In this document: piece after piece, positions 1-13,246 of the stretch
Layout of the letters: each line of letters opens with the position of its first letter
How positions within the stretch are numbered: the first letter of the stretch is position 1
Assembly (NCBI GenBank): GCA_949752795.1
Contig: OX457061.1
Span: 40,890,338 to 40,954,337 of the forward strand
Length of the DNA: 64,000 nucleotides
Direction of reading: 5' to 3'
Source of the DNA: Hyperoodon ampullatus
Taxonomy: Eukaryota > Chordata > Mammalia > Artiodactyla > Ziphiidae
Notes under the pieces: model-generated
What the model saw: only the letters and a program-made list of their open reading frames with translations
The model's database searches: none
What the model was told of the DNA's origin: nothing
Program-made: the position numbers and the translations under genes

Positions 1-1215
1 TATGCCTGGAGCAGAGTAAGTTCTCAGCAGGAGACAACTATTTCACTCTCAGGAAAAAAAAAAAAAAAAAAGCTTAACAAATTTAAAGAGGGGAGAGAAA
101 AGGGACACAATCTCTTGACCAAAACACGCCATTTAAATCCAGAGAACTTTGGGGAAAACAATTTCTACCTTTCTCTCTCACATTATATTTAGTACTTAGT
201 TTAAAAAAAAAAGAGAAATTTAGCCCAGGAGATACTGGGTTGTGGTTAACTGATTGTTTCCACTGCAAGAGGTAGTATTTGGGTCTGTTTCAGTCTCATG
301 TGAGAGGCTCAGAAGAGAGACACTTTCAAAATCTAAGAGTATCTGCAGCTCCCTTTCCCGTTTCCCCCACCCCCCTCCAGCTCTGTGCAAGCCTGACTCT
401 CCAGGACTAGGTTCATTCTAACTTAACTTTATGGAAGTTTAGTTAGAATGTCCAAGACCTTTAGTGTTAATAGAAGGGACTTGTCAGAAAGTAGCCCCTT
501 GTCAACCTGATTAAACTTCTCTTCATTAAGGTTGGGGACTGGAGACTTAGAGATATGTTATCTGGGAAGACCACGATATTGACTTATTAGAAATCATTAC
601 CACTTTAGGATGCATTTGCTTTCCAATAAATTAGAAGCTCAAGAGACTAAGACATTCTCAGGGGAGGAAGAAAGTTGAGAAATTTCCAGAGGCTGACTTG
701 CTGCAGGGTACATGTTTACCTGAGAAAAGGTAGTAACTGAGAAAAAAGACCCTGAGGCACCAACTGTCTTATTTACATGTGCAAAATGTTTCATGGCTCC
801 TCTAAAAATGTCCATGTGGCTCTGTGTATACATATGTTTACAGAATGTGTAAATAAATATGAGTAGAATATGAAACACATGTGCCTGTGTTTATAAAATA
901 TGCATCCACTTATGCTAATGGAATTACTTCCATCTGAGAATAAATGGTCATTGTCTGCAGAAGCACTAGGAATTAGGGAGATTCCTGGAATTTTTATCCT
1001 TACGCTTGGAGAAACTGAGTCACTAAAGTAATGTTTTTGTCATGAAAGGCAGGAAATGTGGCTTATGCCAACACTGAAAACTTTATTGCTTAAAGAGAAT
1101 ATAAGTTAGAAAGAAAGCTACTCTCAGAAATCCTACATTCACAGCAGAGGAACTTTTAAACTCAAATTCACTTCCAGTGTTCGTTGCAGTAAGCATGTCC
1201 AGTTTTAGCAAACTT
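1..1215. other. intergenic sequence, no gene recognised
   Basis: AT-rich, apparently single-copy sequence far upstream of FBP1. It has an 18-base A run at 54-71 and a shorter A run near 201-212. The short open frames on either strand show no codon bias, domain or family resemblance. I see no RNA gene. Confidence 0.6.
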
Positions 1216-1281
1216 CTCCAGGCCTCCCAACAATTTGATGTGCATAAAAATCCCTGGAGACCTTGTTTAAAATGCATATTT

Positions 1282-1882
1282 TTGTTAATTATATTAATCA
1301 TGTAGCACAATACATCGCTAGTAATTATTTGTCTTATAACCGAAAGTGTGTACCTTTTTTTTTTTTTTACGGGCTCTAGGCGCACAGGCTTCAGCAGTTG
1401 TGGCACATGGGTTCAGCAGTTGCAGCTTGTGGGCTCCAGAGCACAGGCTTGGCCATTGTGGTGCATGGGCTTCATTACTACATGGCACGTGGGATCTTCC
1501 CGGACCAGGGCTCGAACCTGTGTCCCCTGCATTGGCAGGCGGATACCCAACCACTGTGCCACCAGGGAAGTGCCGAAAGTGTGTACCTTTTGACTATCTT
1601 CATCCAATATATATACTGGTTATATCCAATATATAATTAACACTGCTGTATATTATATATGAAAGTTGTTAACAGAATAAATCCCAACAGTTCTCATCAC
1701 AAGGAAAAAATTTTTTTCTTTTTCTTTTATTTTGAAGCTACATGAGATAATGGATGTTCACGAGAATTATTGTGGTAATCATTTCATGATATATGTAAGT
1801 CAAATAATTATGATGTACACCTTAAACTCATACTGTGCTACATGTCAATTATATCTCAATAAAACTGGAAGGAAAAATGAAA
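1282..1882 (+). mobile_element. LINE-1 3-prime-end fragment nested in MER5
   Basis: The sequence resembles an older L1 3-prime UTR. It ends with a 'gtacaccttaaactcata...tcaattatatctcaataaaa' type terminus and a short A-rich tail. It is flanked by a 15-bp duplication, ttaaaatgcatattt at 1267-1281 and ttaaaatgcgtattt at 1883-1897 (one mismatch), as expected for target-primed insertion. A younger SINE interrupts it at 1359-1572. Confidence 0.6.
1359..1572 (-). mobile_element. CHR-type tRNA-derived SINE, long-body subfamily, partial
   Basis: The reverse complement begins with the SINE head (CCCTGGTGGC..., box-B-like GGTTCGAGCC) and ends in an A tail, seen here as a T run at 1355-1368. A perfect 19-bp target-site duplication flanks it: ccgaaagtgtgtacctttt at 1340-1358 and 1573-1591. 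It is shorter than the full long form and lacks much of the body. Confidence 0.93.
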
Positions 1883-1974
1883 TTAAAATGCGTATTTCTG
1901 AACCCCACTTCCAAAATGTCTAATTAATTAAGCCTGGGGACCGCACTTTAAGAAACACGGCTCTAATGTCTGAG

Positions 1975-2289
1975 TGGTGGAATGAGGATCAGTTCTTTTT
2001 TTTAATGGGACGTGGGTAGGGAGGAACATTTATGTAGAAGATGACACGCAAACAAAAGGGAACAAAAGTCTGTCTACTCAATGCAACCCCAAAACCAATT
2101 CCACTGGATGGCTAATAGGAGTTAAAGTTGTAGCTCAGCTGCTCAAACACAGGTCTGCAGAGACTGAGGTCCTTCTTCAGACAAATCAGTTCATGTAGCC
2201 ACAGCTGCATGTTAATCCAATGTCCACCCTTGGAGAAATAGGGCTTAATTTTAAAATTATGGGTTGCAACCTCATGATATCAATCTAAT
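1975..2289. other. intergenic sequence, nothing recognised
   Basis: No coding signal, repeat or RNA gene is seen, only a short T run near 1996. Confidence 0.55.
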
Positions 2290-2695
2290 GGGTCTTGAGC
2301 AACATTTTAAAAAACTTTTGTTTTGAAATAGAGATACACAAGAAGTAGCAAAAATAGTTCAGGGAGGTCTCATGTACCCATCACCTAGTATCCTTAAAGG
2401 CAGCATCTTATCATCTATAGCACCTCATCAAAAGCAGGAAATTGACATTGGCATAATACATTCACTATTAAAGATTACTGACCTCACTCAGATTTCACCA
2501 CTTTTTACGTGTACACATTTATGTGTGTATGTATAATTCTATCACATGTACAGATTTGTATAACCACCGCCACTGTAATCAAGATACAGAACTCTCCCTC
2601 TCTATGAAAGTTGATGTTACCCCTTTATGGTTACCCTCTCTCCTATTCGTAACCCCTGGAAACCACTGATCTGTTCTCCATTTGAGCAGTATTTT
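2290..2695 (-). mobile_element. ancient LINE-1 fragment (antisense, 3-prime UTR-like)
   Basis: It contains phrases typical of old mammalian L1 3-prime UTRs read in antisense: 'catgtacccatcacctagtatcc', a 'gatttcacca' stretch and 'cctggaaaccactgatctgttctcc'. It is strongly diverged with no intact ends. The subfamily was not determined. Confidence 0.45.
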
Positions 2696-2853
2696 AAAAA
2701 ATGAAATAGAATAGAACAAATGGAAAATAAGAGAAGAGAATAGAAATAAGAATGGAAACTAAGAGAAGAAGAAATAGCTGAGTGCATTTCAAAGGGGAAG
2801 AGGAAGTTTTGATTTGGGAGACTTTTGTTTCTGTTATATGTATGTATGTATGT
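2696..2853. repeat. purine-rich tract and short (TATG)n
   Basis: 2698-2780 is almost entirely A and G on the + strand with AATAGAA/AGAGAAG-like motifs. A short TATG run of about four units lies near 2836-2853. Confidence 0.6.
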
Positions 2854-5831
2854 ACTGGGCTGTGTTAGAAAATATATTTCTTATGGAGAGTAACAGGCAA
2901 GAAAAAAAATTGAGTAATGCTGTGATATTAGACAGCCTGCATCATCAGCAAAAGCTTCCTGCTTCCTGGGCTCATAGTCACTGAGTAGAGGCCTTTTCTG
3001 TTGGGTGATATCTGCTGTTGTCCTCCAGGCCCTTAGTTAATGACTATCTGTTTCACATTTGGATGGAAATCCACCATCTGGACCCTAAGTGTTTGGATAT
3101 TTCTGCTCAGACCTGCAGACCAGGAGACAAAGTGAACCAGAAGCAGGAAAAGGACCATGAGGGACTCAAGGACCATACAAGTTCCAGGCTTCCCTGCCCC
3201 CCTAGCCTCCCTTGGGGCCTAGAAGCCAGAAGATAAACTCCTCAACTCTACTAACACCCCAAAGTCTGTTCCAATGAGCAGCTAAGGGTGTTCCTGGAAC
3301 ATTTTTTTCATTTATAAACCAATTTGTGGTGTGTGGTTCATTCTCAGGCAATTTCAGGAAAACTTAAAAGATTCATCACAATTTTAAATAAACATATTTG
3401 TTAACGTTTTAAGTAATATATTTCATATTATTGGCAGGGATAATATTTTGGTAATAGTTGGTAATATTTCACCAAAAAATATATATATAGGGCTAGAAAG
3501 TAAATGGATTGATGCATAGGTGAGGTTCCCCACTTGTTTTCTTTTCATGTTCCTTATTCCTAATGAATTAGAGCTTATTGTGAATGGCACGTGTTTAGTC
3601 ACTTTGTCAAACACGTTCAGAAACCACAGGGTTATTCCTCTGTAGGATGTCTGTTAGCGCCCTGCAGTTGAGAAGTGGATGGGCTTGTTCTGCCCAAAAG
3701 CTGAAATATGGAATGTTTCAGCTCGGGAGACAGTGGTGAATGGTTGGGTGCCTAATCCATTCTTTGGTGGCATATATCCCCAGAAATAATTCCTTCACAT
3801 TCTGTTGCAACATTTGGGCTTGAGTTTCTAAGTATGTCCAACCTTATGCCATCGATCTATTTCACCAACGAGCAAAGGAAAACACCTAGAGTTGGGGAGA
3901 GTCCAGCTCTCAGGGACTGAGCCGCTTACAATAGAGCTTTGTCATCGTACAAAGTACGGATAGCCTACTCTCAATGCTAAGAATTTTTACAGCCTGAAGT
4001 GACTGAATCAGATATTGCAGGGTGCTGAAAATTTCGCTGCCAGATGTCACTTGAACAAACTTTATGAAATCACAGAAACAATCTTTACTAAAATTATCAT
4101 TCTTTACTTCAGAACCTCATGTGAGCATTCTTTACTTTGACAGCTTGTTATATTGATTTTGGAAGAGCAACGTCACATGTTTACTGTCATTTTTTGCCAC
4201 AGCTTTTTTTTTTTTTTTCAGTACATGCATTTGGATCACAGGTACAATTTTCTCCATTTTCTTAAATACTGACTCAGGATCAGAAGCATGTTATCGACCA
4301 CTGGCTGTTCTCTGGGGATAACCCTGAGTGTGGATCGACATTCGATGTAGCCTCTTTTCTTTACCTGGCAATGTCCCTTCTTGTGGACACAGAGCCGATA
4401 CCCCATCAGCACTGACCCCATGGCAGCTTTTCCAGGTCACATCACATCTCCCAGGTTATTTAACCAAACAGCCACATACACCATTTTTCCATAGCATGGG
4501 TTCTCATTGGTAATCAGCAACAACAAAGTCATTAATTCTTCTCCCTCATACAAACACTATGGCAGGGACCATGGTTTGTTGTCCCCACACTGTTTCCTCC
4601 TGGCTTTTCCCAGTGTGTCATTTAAGAGCTGATGTGCCTCCTCCATCTCTTTCCATGCTGTAGTGATCTTGGAAGACCTTGTTCTACATGGCCCAGCTAC
4701 AATACAGTAGGGGGTCACCCAGCTGCATCAGACTTTATAAAGGTACAGTTTCAGGGTTTATTTGTTGTTACATGTAGTCTAGCCCTACTTGACTTTACAC
4801 AGACCAAAAGTTGATTCATACTTTGGACATGAACACTTTTATCCAGCTTTAAAGTAAACTATCTGCTCATACACATATGATAGCAATGGCTTTTCCACAT
4901 TTTTACACCACTGGATTTTATGTGATGTCCACAGAGATGTTTTATATAGGAATTTACTCTGCTGTTTCTCCTGGCATGACATTTACAAATTTGGGACTGA
5001 TTTGACAAGATTCTTGGCAGCAAAGCAAACTACTTGTTTTTATTAAAAGAAGTAGGAATTTGAATGGTGTCTCTATGGTTTTGGTCTCTTCTTTGGCCTT
5101 AGCAACAAAATTGAATACTGCAAAACATTACTTTGTGCATATCCTAGAAAAACTCAATTGTTCTACTAGGGAGTTCAGAGTGTTTTGTATAAAAATAAAG
5201 CAAGAGTTTGACAAAGTTTCATAGAAGACAGTACATGCTCAATTTGACTTTTCTTTTCCTGTTTCTTTTGTGAAACATCACTTGTTTGATCCACATGGAC
5301 TCATATTCCATATATACAAGAAATTCCTACCCACTGCTTATATTTGGAAAGGTTTTCTGAATTGTAGTTTATGTTACCATGCTCATTACTCTGTTCATGC
5401 CTCAGTGAACCATTTTAAAACCAGTAACCCAGTTTCATAAATTGGGAATATAAAATAATTGTTTTAACCCAGGTCCTCAAGAAAGCAGAGCCTGAGACAA
5501 GGATTAAAGTTCTGGTAATTTATTTGAGAGGTGCAAACCTAGGGCAGTGAGGGTGAGGGAAGAGGGGGTCTGTGAAGCAAGGAAAGATGTAAATCAATGT
5601 GAGGTAACACACTACTGCACTGGCCATGGCATCACAATGAGCCACAAAGAGAAAGAGCATACTGTACAGCAGGCATGGCCACCTCCCAAGGAGACTTCTC
5701 TGGATGGGTTATAACTCCATGGAAGAGGGGGCATCTATCTGTCCAACTCCTTCCTGTCTCCTGTATCCCAGTGGTCAGTGTATACCCCTAGATGGCCAAA
5801 TGCCTGTCATTTCTGGGTTGTGTCATCTAGA
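2854..5831. other. intergenic sequence, no gene recognised
   Basis: Nearly 3 kb with no supportable gene. There is a short (AT) run at 3479-3490 and a T run at 4206-4219. Part of 5460-5800 reads like a mid-repetitive mammalian element ('agaaagcagagcctgagacaa' start), but I cannot name the family. The open frames here are short and look random. Confidence 0.5.
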
Positions 5832-5975
5832 CCCTTGGTGGCTTCTAAGCCTCATTTCTGTCCTCTGTCAAATGAAGACAATTATATGATCTCCTTGTGA
5901 GGTGTTTGGAGGGTTAAAAAGGACAAAGAATTCAAAAGCTTAACAATTGCAGGTATTCAAATAAATGACTGCTAA
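5832..5975 (+). repeat. MIR SINE fossil
   Basis: The order matches the MIR core and tail: 'cctcatttctgtcctctgtcaaatgaagacaat', then 'ctccttgtgaggtgtttggagg', then a 'tattcaaataaatgactgct' end. It is diverged with no target-site duplication visible. Confidence 0.6.
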
Positions 5976-6964
5976 AGGAAAAGATGATAGGAACTCCTAG
6001 GTGCTCAGCTTTTGACCAGAGTTCCTATTCATCTATGAAATGATGAGGAACTTGCAACCAGCCAGACAGAAAGGAACAGTGGAGACAGCTTGGTGTGGTG
6101 ACAGACTTGGAACCTGGTCCAACAGTGATGTACAGCTATTTTGACCATATTCATGAGAGTGGATGGAAAGGATGGGTTCCAAAAATGTTTCAGCAGGAAT
6201 AATAATAAGCAAAAATTAAATAACTTTGGAAGGAAAAGACCTGCTCAGCAGTGGCCAAACAAAATACCTTATAATGGCTTCCTCAGAAAAATGTCTATTT
6301 CAACATTGTTCTGGGAATTCAGAGAATGCTGGAAATCACTTATTTTACCCTGTTTCTGCCTTTTTTTTTTTTTTTTGGTAAATATCACATAGACCAAGAG
6401 CAAAAGTTTACATCTCCATCTGTTGTCTCACTGGGGCAGAGCTGTTCCTTTAAATCTGGGAGGTAAGAAAATCAAAGTTCCCAGAGCTGTCTCTATTCCC
6501 CCACACAGAATTCTCTTATTTTGAATGGCATAGTTACAGGTTTCACTACAGAGTGGCAACCCCACTGCATTTCAGCCAAGAAACTCACACTTAGAAAAAC
6601 TATTTCCAAGCCCTGCTGAAAACAGATCCAGTGCTAACACAGCCAAATTAAACACTGAAGTCAAGACATTTAAAAATCGGTGTCCTCATGTTGCATGCTA
6701 CTTCTTTACATGGCATGCAACTGAATACCTTAAATCTCTGTTGAGTTCATTAAGAACATGACTTTTCATTCAGCAAATACTCCTTGAGATTTGGTGTAGT
6801 GCTATGGACATTAACAGGCAAGCATTGCATATCATTTGAGCTTTCTATTATTTAGTTAAAAATATGTGACAGTTAACTAATACAGTAGTGAAAAGGATGT
6901 TATAAGGCAGTATGCGATTCTGGACTACTGAGTGGTAAAGATAGCTAACTCCAATGCCGAAAAC
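5976..6964. other. intergenic sequence, nothing recognised
   Basis: About 1 kb without a gene or identifiable repeat. A 17-base T run lies near 6361-6377. Confidence 0.5.
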
Positions 6965-7335
6965 TTGGTCTCTGTGAAGTGGTGCCAAATCGAGTCACCG
7001 AGACAGAGTTTTGGGTGAAGTAGAAAAGAATAGCTTCATTGCTTTGCCAGGCAAAAGGGTGGCAGGCTCATGCCCCCTCAAAACAGCAGGCTCATGCCCC
7101 CTCAAAACTGTGTGTCCCAACACAGGAGGATTCAGTGAGGAGTTTTATAGCAATGGTTCAAGGGCGGGGTTGCTGATAAAGATTAGGGTGTGTGCAGGGC
7201 CTGCACTCCTTTAATCTCATCTCAGGTGGTCTCCTAATCTTGATGAGCTTCTCTGATTCCTTTAATCTTGCCTCAGGTGGTTTCTTGGCTGCTCCTCCCT
7301 TGATTAAAAGCAAGGATGTGATTGCCATAAAAGTC
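6965..7335 (-). mobile_element. probable endogenous retrovirus LTR fragment (antisense)
   Basis: Read in reverse it has a U5-like organisation: a 'gcaatgaagctattctttt' stretch resembling a poly(A)-signal region, followed by 'cccaaaactctgtctcggtg' and 'ggcacc', a pattern common in class I LTRs. It contains a 24-bp-period duplication (gcaggctcatgccccctc at 7062 and 7086) and an imperfect duplication of a 'cctttaatct..tcaggtggt' unit at about 7208-7236 and 7258-7290. No internal retroviral genes are attached, and the termini are not resolved. Confidence 0.45.
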
Positions 7336-7489
7336 AAGATGATGATTAGCTCTGGAGTAGGGAGGTGGAAGGGAATTATGATGAAAAAAGGATACAAGAT
7401 GACATTGTAAGGCATTGGTGATGTTCTTTAAATAGTACATTTGTGTTTTATAAACTTCTATATATGCTTCACAATTAAAAGTTAAAAAA

Positions 7490-7667
7490 AAAACCTAACC
7501 ACATTAGTCAAAATTCAAAACTCTTATCCTCTTGGAACAAAAAAGTACATAAATAGAAAAACAGATGAATTTCAAGTAAAATCTGAGGTGTAATTAATAA
7601 TGTACCAATGTTAATCTCATAGTTTTGATGCATGTCCTATGGTATGTAAGATGTTAAAAATCAAGGA
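7490..7667 (+). mobile_element. older LINE-1 3-prime fragment, left part of a split element
   Basis: The stretch ending 'gatgcatgtcctatggtatgtaagatgtt' matches old L1 3-prime UTR organisation. It continues exactly at 13655 after the young LINE-1 is removed: the join reads ...aaaatcaagga then aactgggtgagggatat..., giving a coherent L1 tail down to about 13760. Confidence 0.6.
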
Positions 7668-8500
7668 GGATTTTTGGCATCAGGAGCAGAAAGGTGCTTC
7701 AGTCTGTCTGACGAGTCAACAAAACTGGGCATAGGAAAACCTCAGCACCACTGGTGACTGTAAATGTTAGAGTTTACAAGAAAGCACCAACAGAGGAACA
7801 AGGAAGGACACAGGAGGACCTTCAAGATGGCAGAGGAGTAAGATATGGAAATCAACTTCCTGCCCACAAATACATCAAAAATACATCTACATGTGGAACA
7901 ACACCTACAGAACACCTACTGAATGCTGGCAGAAGACCTCAGACTTCCCAAAAGGCAAGAAACTACCCACGTACCTGGCCGTGTGGCTGATAGGGATTTG
8001 TTGCTCTGGCCGGATGTCAAGCCTGAGCTGCTGAAGTGGGAGAGCTGAGTTCAAGACATTGGACCACCAGAGACCTCCCAGCTGCACGTGATATCAATTG
8101 GCGAGAGCTGTCCCAGAGATCTCCATGTCAAATGCTAAGACCCAGCTCCACTCAAAGACCAGCAAGCTACAGTGCCGGACACCCCATGCCAAAAAAAGCA
8201 AGACAGGAACACAACCCCACTGATTAGCAGAGAGGCTACCTAAAATCATACTAAGTTCACAGACACCACAAAACACACCACCAAACGCAGTCCTGCCCAC
8301 CAGAAAGACAAGATCCAGCCTCATTTACCAGGACACAGGCACCAGTCCACTCCACCAGGAAGCCTACACAGCCCACTGAACCATCCTTACCCACTGGGGA
8401 CAGACACCAAAAACAACAGGAACTATGAACCTGCAGCCTGCAGAAAGGAGACCCCAAACACAGTAAATTAAGCAAAATAAGACAGAGAAATACACACCAG

Positions 8501-9400
8501 ATGAAGGAGCAAGGTAAAAACCCACCAGACCAAACATGAAGAGGAAATAGGCAGTCTACCTGAAAATGAATTTAGAGTAATGATAGTAAAGATGATCCAA
8601 AATCTTGGAAATAGAATGGAGAAAATACAAGAAGCATTTAATGAGAACCTAGAAGAACTAAAGAGCAAACAAACAATGATGAAAAACACAATAAATGAAA
8701 TAAAAAATTCTCTAGAAGGAATCAATAGTAGAATAACTGAGGCAGAAAAATGGCTAAGTAACGTGGAAGATAAAATAGTGGAAATAACTACCACAGAGCA
8801 GATTAAAGAAAAAGAATGAAAAGAATTGAGGACAGTCTCAGAGACCTCTGGGACAACATTAAACACACTAACATTCGAATTATAGGGATTCTAGAAGAAG
8901 AAGAGAAAAAGAAAGGGATTGAGAAAATATTTGAAGAGATTATAGTTGAAAAATTCCCTAATATGGGAAAGAAAATAGTCAATCAACTCCAGGAAGCACA
9001 GAGAGTCCCATAGAGGATAAATTCAAGGAGAAACACGCCAAGACACATATTAATCAAACTATCAAAAATTAAATACAAAGAAAAAATATTAAAAGCAGTG
9101 AGGGAAAAGCAACAAATAACACACAAGGGAATCCCCATAAGGGTAACAGCTGATCTTTCAGCAGAAACTCTGAAAGCCAGAAGGCAGTGGCAGGACATAT
9201 TTAAAGTGATGAAAGGGAAAAACCTACAAGCAAGATTACTCTACCTAACAAGGATCTCATTCAGATTCGACAGAGAAATTAAAACCTTTACAGACAAGCA
9301 AAAGCTGAGAGAATTCAACACCACCAAACCAGCTTTACAACAAATGTTAAAGGAAATTCTCAAGGCAGGAAACACAAGAGAAGGAAAAGGCCTACAATAA
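8501..9400 (+). pseudogene. LINE-1 ORF1 (RNA-binding chaperone), decayed
   Basis: The ATG at 8501 starts the expected N-terminal reading frame, but an indel puts a TGA at 8537-8539. The coiled-coil region resumes around 8550-8815 (an 'NRMEKIQEAFNENLEELK' type heptad-rich stretch). A second frameshift near 8815 shifts into 'MKRIEDSLRDLWDN', which runs through the RNA-recognition-like part. A TAG at 9011-9013 interrupts it, and the C-terminal domain then continues in the same frame (about 9098-9400) to the stop. ORF1p normally binds L1 RNA as a trimer. This copy cannot make a full protein. Confidence 0.88.
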
Positions 9401-9422
9401 AAAACCCAAAACAATTAAGAAA

Positions 9423-12400
9423 ATGGTAATAGGAACATACATATCAATAATTACCTTAAATGTAAATGTATTAAATGTTCCAACCAAAAGACATATACAG
9501 GATGAATGGATACAAAAACAAGACCCGTATATATGCTGTCTACAAGAGACCCAATTCAGACCTAGGGACACATACAGACAGAAAGTGAAGGGATGGAAAA
9601 AGATATTCCATGCAAGTGGAAATCAAAAGAAAGCTGCAGAAGCAATTACCATATCAGACAAAAATAGACTTTGATATAAAGACTATTACAAGAGACAAAG
9701 AAGGACACTACATAATGATCAAGGGATCAATTCAAGAAGAAGATATAACAATTGTAAATATTTATGCAACCAACATAGAAGCACCTCAATACATAAGGCA
9801 AATGCTAACAGCCGTAAAAGAGGAAATCGACAGGAACACAATCATAGTAGAGGACTTTAACACCTCACTTTCACCAATGGGCAGATCATCCAAAATGAAA
9901 ATAAATAAGGAGACACAAGCTTTAAATGATACATTAAATAAGATGGACTTAACTGATATTTGTAGGACATTCCATCCAAAAACAGCATATAACACTTTCT
10001 TCTCAGGTGCTCATGGAACATTTTCCAGGATAGATCACATCTTAGGTCAAAAATCAATCCTTGGTAAATTTAAGAAAATTGAAATTGTATTAAGTATCTT
10101 TTCTGATCACAATGCTATGAGACTAGAAATCAATTACAGAAAAAAATCTGTAAAAATTACAAACACATAGAGGCTAAACAATACGCTATTAATAACCAAG
10201 ATATCACTGAAGAAATCAAAGAGGAAATCAAAAAGTACCTAGAAATAAATGACAATGAAAACAAGATGACCCAAAACCTATGGGATGCAGCAAAAGCAGT
10301 TCTAAGAGGGAAATTTATAGCAATACAATCCCACCTCAAGAAACAAGAAACATTTCAAACAGACAACCTAACCTTACACCTAAAGCAATTAGAGAAAAAA
10401 GAACAAACAAACCCCCAAAGTTAACAGAAGGAAAGAAAGCATAGAGATCAGATCAGAAATAAATGAAAAAGAAATGAAGGAAATGATACCAAAGATCAAT
10501 AAAACTAAAAGCTGGCTCTTTGAGAAGATAAGCAAAATTGATAAACCATTAGCCAGACTCATCAAGAAAAAAAGAGAGAAGACTCAAATCAACAGAATTA
10601 GAAATGAAAAAGAAGTAACAACTGACACTGCAGAAATACAAAGGATCATGAGAGAGTACTACAAGCAACTATATGCCAATAAAATGGACAACCTGGAAGA
10701 AATGGACAAATTCTTGGAAAAGCACAACCTTCTGAGACTGAACAAGGAAGAAATAAAAAAATATAAACAGACCAAACACAAGCACTGAAATTGAAACTGT
10801 GATTAAAAACCTTCCAACAAACAAAAGCCCAGTACCAGATGGCTTCACAGGCGCATTCTATCAAACATTTAGAGAAGAGCTAACACCGATCCTTCTCAAA
10901 CTCTTCCAAAATATAGCACAGGGAGGAACACTCCCAAAGTCATTCTACGAGGCCACCATCACCCTGATACCAAAACCAGACAAAGATGTCACACACACAC
11001 ACACAAAAACTACAATCCAATATCACTAATGAACACAGATGCAAATCCTCAACAAAATACTAGCAAACAGAATCCAGCAGCACATTAAAAAGATCATACA
11101 CCGTCATCAAGTGGGGTTTATCCCAGGAATTCAAGGATTCTTCAATATATGAAAATCAATCAATGTGATATACCATATTAACAGATTGAAGAATAAAAAC
11201 CATATGATCATCTCAATAGATGCAGTAAAAGCTTTTGACAAAATTCAACACCCATTTATGATAAAAACCCCCCACAAAGTAGGCATAGAGGGAAGTTACC
11301 TCAACAATATAAAGGCCATATATGACAAACCCACAGGCAACATCGTTCTCAATAGTGAAAAACTGAAACCACTTCCTCTAGGATCAGGAACAAGACAAGG
11401 TTGCCCACTCTCACCACTATTATTCAATATACTTTTGTAAGTTTTAGCCACAGCAATCAGAGAAGAAAACAAAATCAAAGGAATCCAAATCGGAAAAGAA
11501 GAAGTAAAACTGTCACTGTTTGCAGATGACCTGATACTATATGTAGAGAATCCTAAAGATGCTACCAGAAAACTACTAGAGCTAATCAATGAATTTGTTA
11601 AAGTAGCAGGATACAAAATTAATGCACAGAAATCTCTTGCATTCCTATACATGAATGATGGAAAACCTGAAAGAGAAATTAAGGAAACACTCCCATTTAC
11701 CACTGCAACAAAAAGAATAAAATACCTAGGAATAAACCTAGCTAAGGAGACAAAAGACCTGTGTGAAGAAAACTATAAGACACTGATGAAAGAAATTAAA
11801 GGTGATACAAACGGATAGAGAGATATACCATCTTCGTGGCTTGGAAGAATCAACATTGTGAAAATGACTACACTACACAAAACAATTTACAGATTCAATG
11901 CAATCCCTATCAAACTACCAATGGCATTTTTCACAGAACTAGAACAAAAAATTTCACAATTTGTATGGAAACACAAAAGACCCTGAATAGCCAAAGCAAT
12001 CTTGAGAAAGAAAAACGGAGCTGGAGGAATCAGGCTCCCTGACTTCAGACTATACTGCAAAGCTACAGTAACCAAGACAGTATGGTGCTGGCACAAAAAC
12101 AGAAATATAGATCAATGGAACAGGATTGAAAGCCCAGAGATAAACCCACATACATATGGTCACCTTATCTTTGATAAAGGTGGCAAGAATATACAATGGA
12201 CAAAAGACAGCCTCTTCAATAAGTGATGCTGGGAAAACTGGGCAGCTACATGTAAAAGAATGAAATTAGAACACTCCCTAACACCATACACAAAAATAAA
12301 CTCAAAATGGATTAAAGACCTAAATGTAAGGCCAGACACTATCAAACTCTTAGAGGAAAACATAGGCAGAACACTCTATGACATAAATCACAACAAGATC

Positions 12401-13246
12401 CTTTTGGACCCACCTCCTAGAGAAATGGCAATAAAAACAAAAATAAACAAATGGGAACTAATGAAACTTAAAACTTTTGCACAGCCACGGAAACCATAAA
12501 TAAGACGAAAAGACAACCCTCAAAATGGGAGAAAATATTTGCAAACGAAGCAACTGACAAAAGATTAATCTCCAGAATATACAAGCAGCTCATGCAGCTC
12601 AATATCAAAAAAACCAACAACCCAATCCAAAAATGGGTGGAAGACCTAAGCAGACATTTCTCCAAAGAAGATATACAGATTGCAAACAAACACATGAAAG
12701 GATGTTCAACATCACTAATTATCAGACAAATGTAAATCAAAACTACAATGAGGTATCACCTCACACTGGTCAGAATGGCCATCATCAGAAAATCTACAAA
12801 CCGTAAATTCTGGAGAAGGTGTGGAGAAAAGGGAACCCTCTTGCAATGTTGGTGGGAATGTATATTGATACAGCCACTATGGAGAACAGTATGAAGGTTC
12901 CTTAAAAAACTAAAAATAGAACTACCATATGACCCAGCAATCCCACTACTGGGCATATACCCTGAAAAAAACATAATTCAAAAAGAGTCATGTGCCACAA
13001 TGTTCACTGCAGCACTAATTACAATAGCCAGAACATGGAAGCAACCTAAGTGTCCACTGACAGATGAATGGATAAAGAAGATGTGGCACATATATACAAT
13101 GGAATATTACTCAGCCATAAAAAAAGCGATATTGAGTTATTTGTAGTGAGGTGGATGGACCTAGAGTCTGTCATACAGGCTGAAGTAAGTCAGAAAGAGA
13201 AAAACAAATACCATATGCTAACACATATATATGGAATCCAAAAAAA
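9423..13246 (+). pseudogene. LINE-1 ORF2 (endonuclease and reverse transcriptase), decayed
   Basis: The ATG at 9423 opens the endonuclease domain. Recognisable parts are 'CCLQET' (catalytic Glu), 'DFNT' and 'SDHNAMRL' (catalytic Asp and His region). A frameshift lies between about 9605 and 9660, and an in-frame TAG at 10168-10170 ends the endonuclease. The reverse-transcriptase core follows in broken frames: '[11 protein letters not shown]' near 10820, '[11 protein letters not shown]' near 11395 and the FADD active-site motif at 11519-11530. The C-terminal region continues to about 13246. At least two frameshifts and several stops make it non-functional. The endonuclease and FADD residues themselves survive. 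Confidence 0.9.

Larger units (their letters stand above)
1228..1965 (+). mobile_element. MER5-type hAT DNA transposon, split by later insertions
   Basis: Two pieces, 1228-1281 and 1883-1962, join into one MER5A-like element. The left half reads like its 'gcat..atc.cctgga..cttgtttaaaatgca' core and the right half ends in the typical 'ggggaccgcacttt.agaa' terminus. The gap is filled by a LINE-1 3-prime fragment that itself carries a SINE. The family assignment rests on remembered consensus and was not aligned. Confidence 0.5.

Noticed and set aside
6965..7335. Retroviral coding sequence next to the LTR-like blocks
   Set aside because: No gag, pol or env similarity seen around 7.0, 38.6 or 51.9 kb; at most solitary LTR fragments.
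8580..12499. Series of open frames as independent genes
   Set aside because: All are pieces of the broken ORF1 and ORF2 of one LINE-1.
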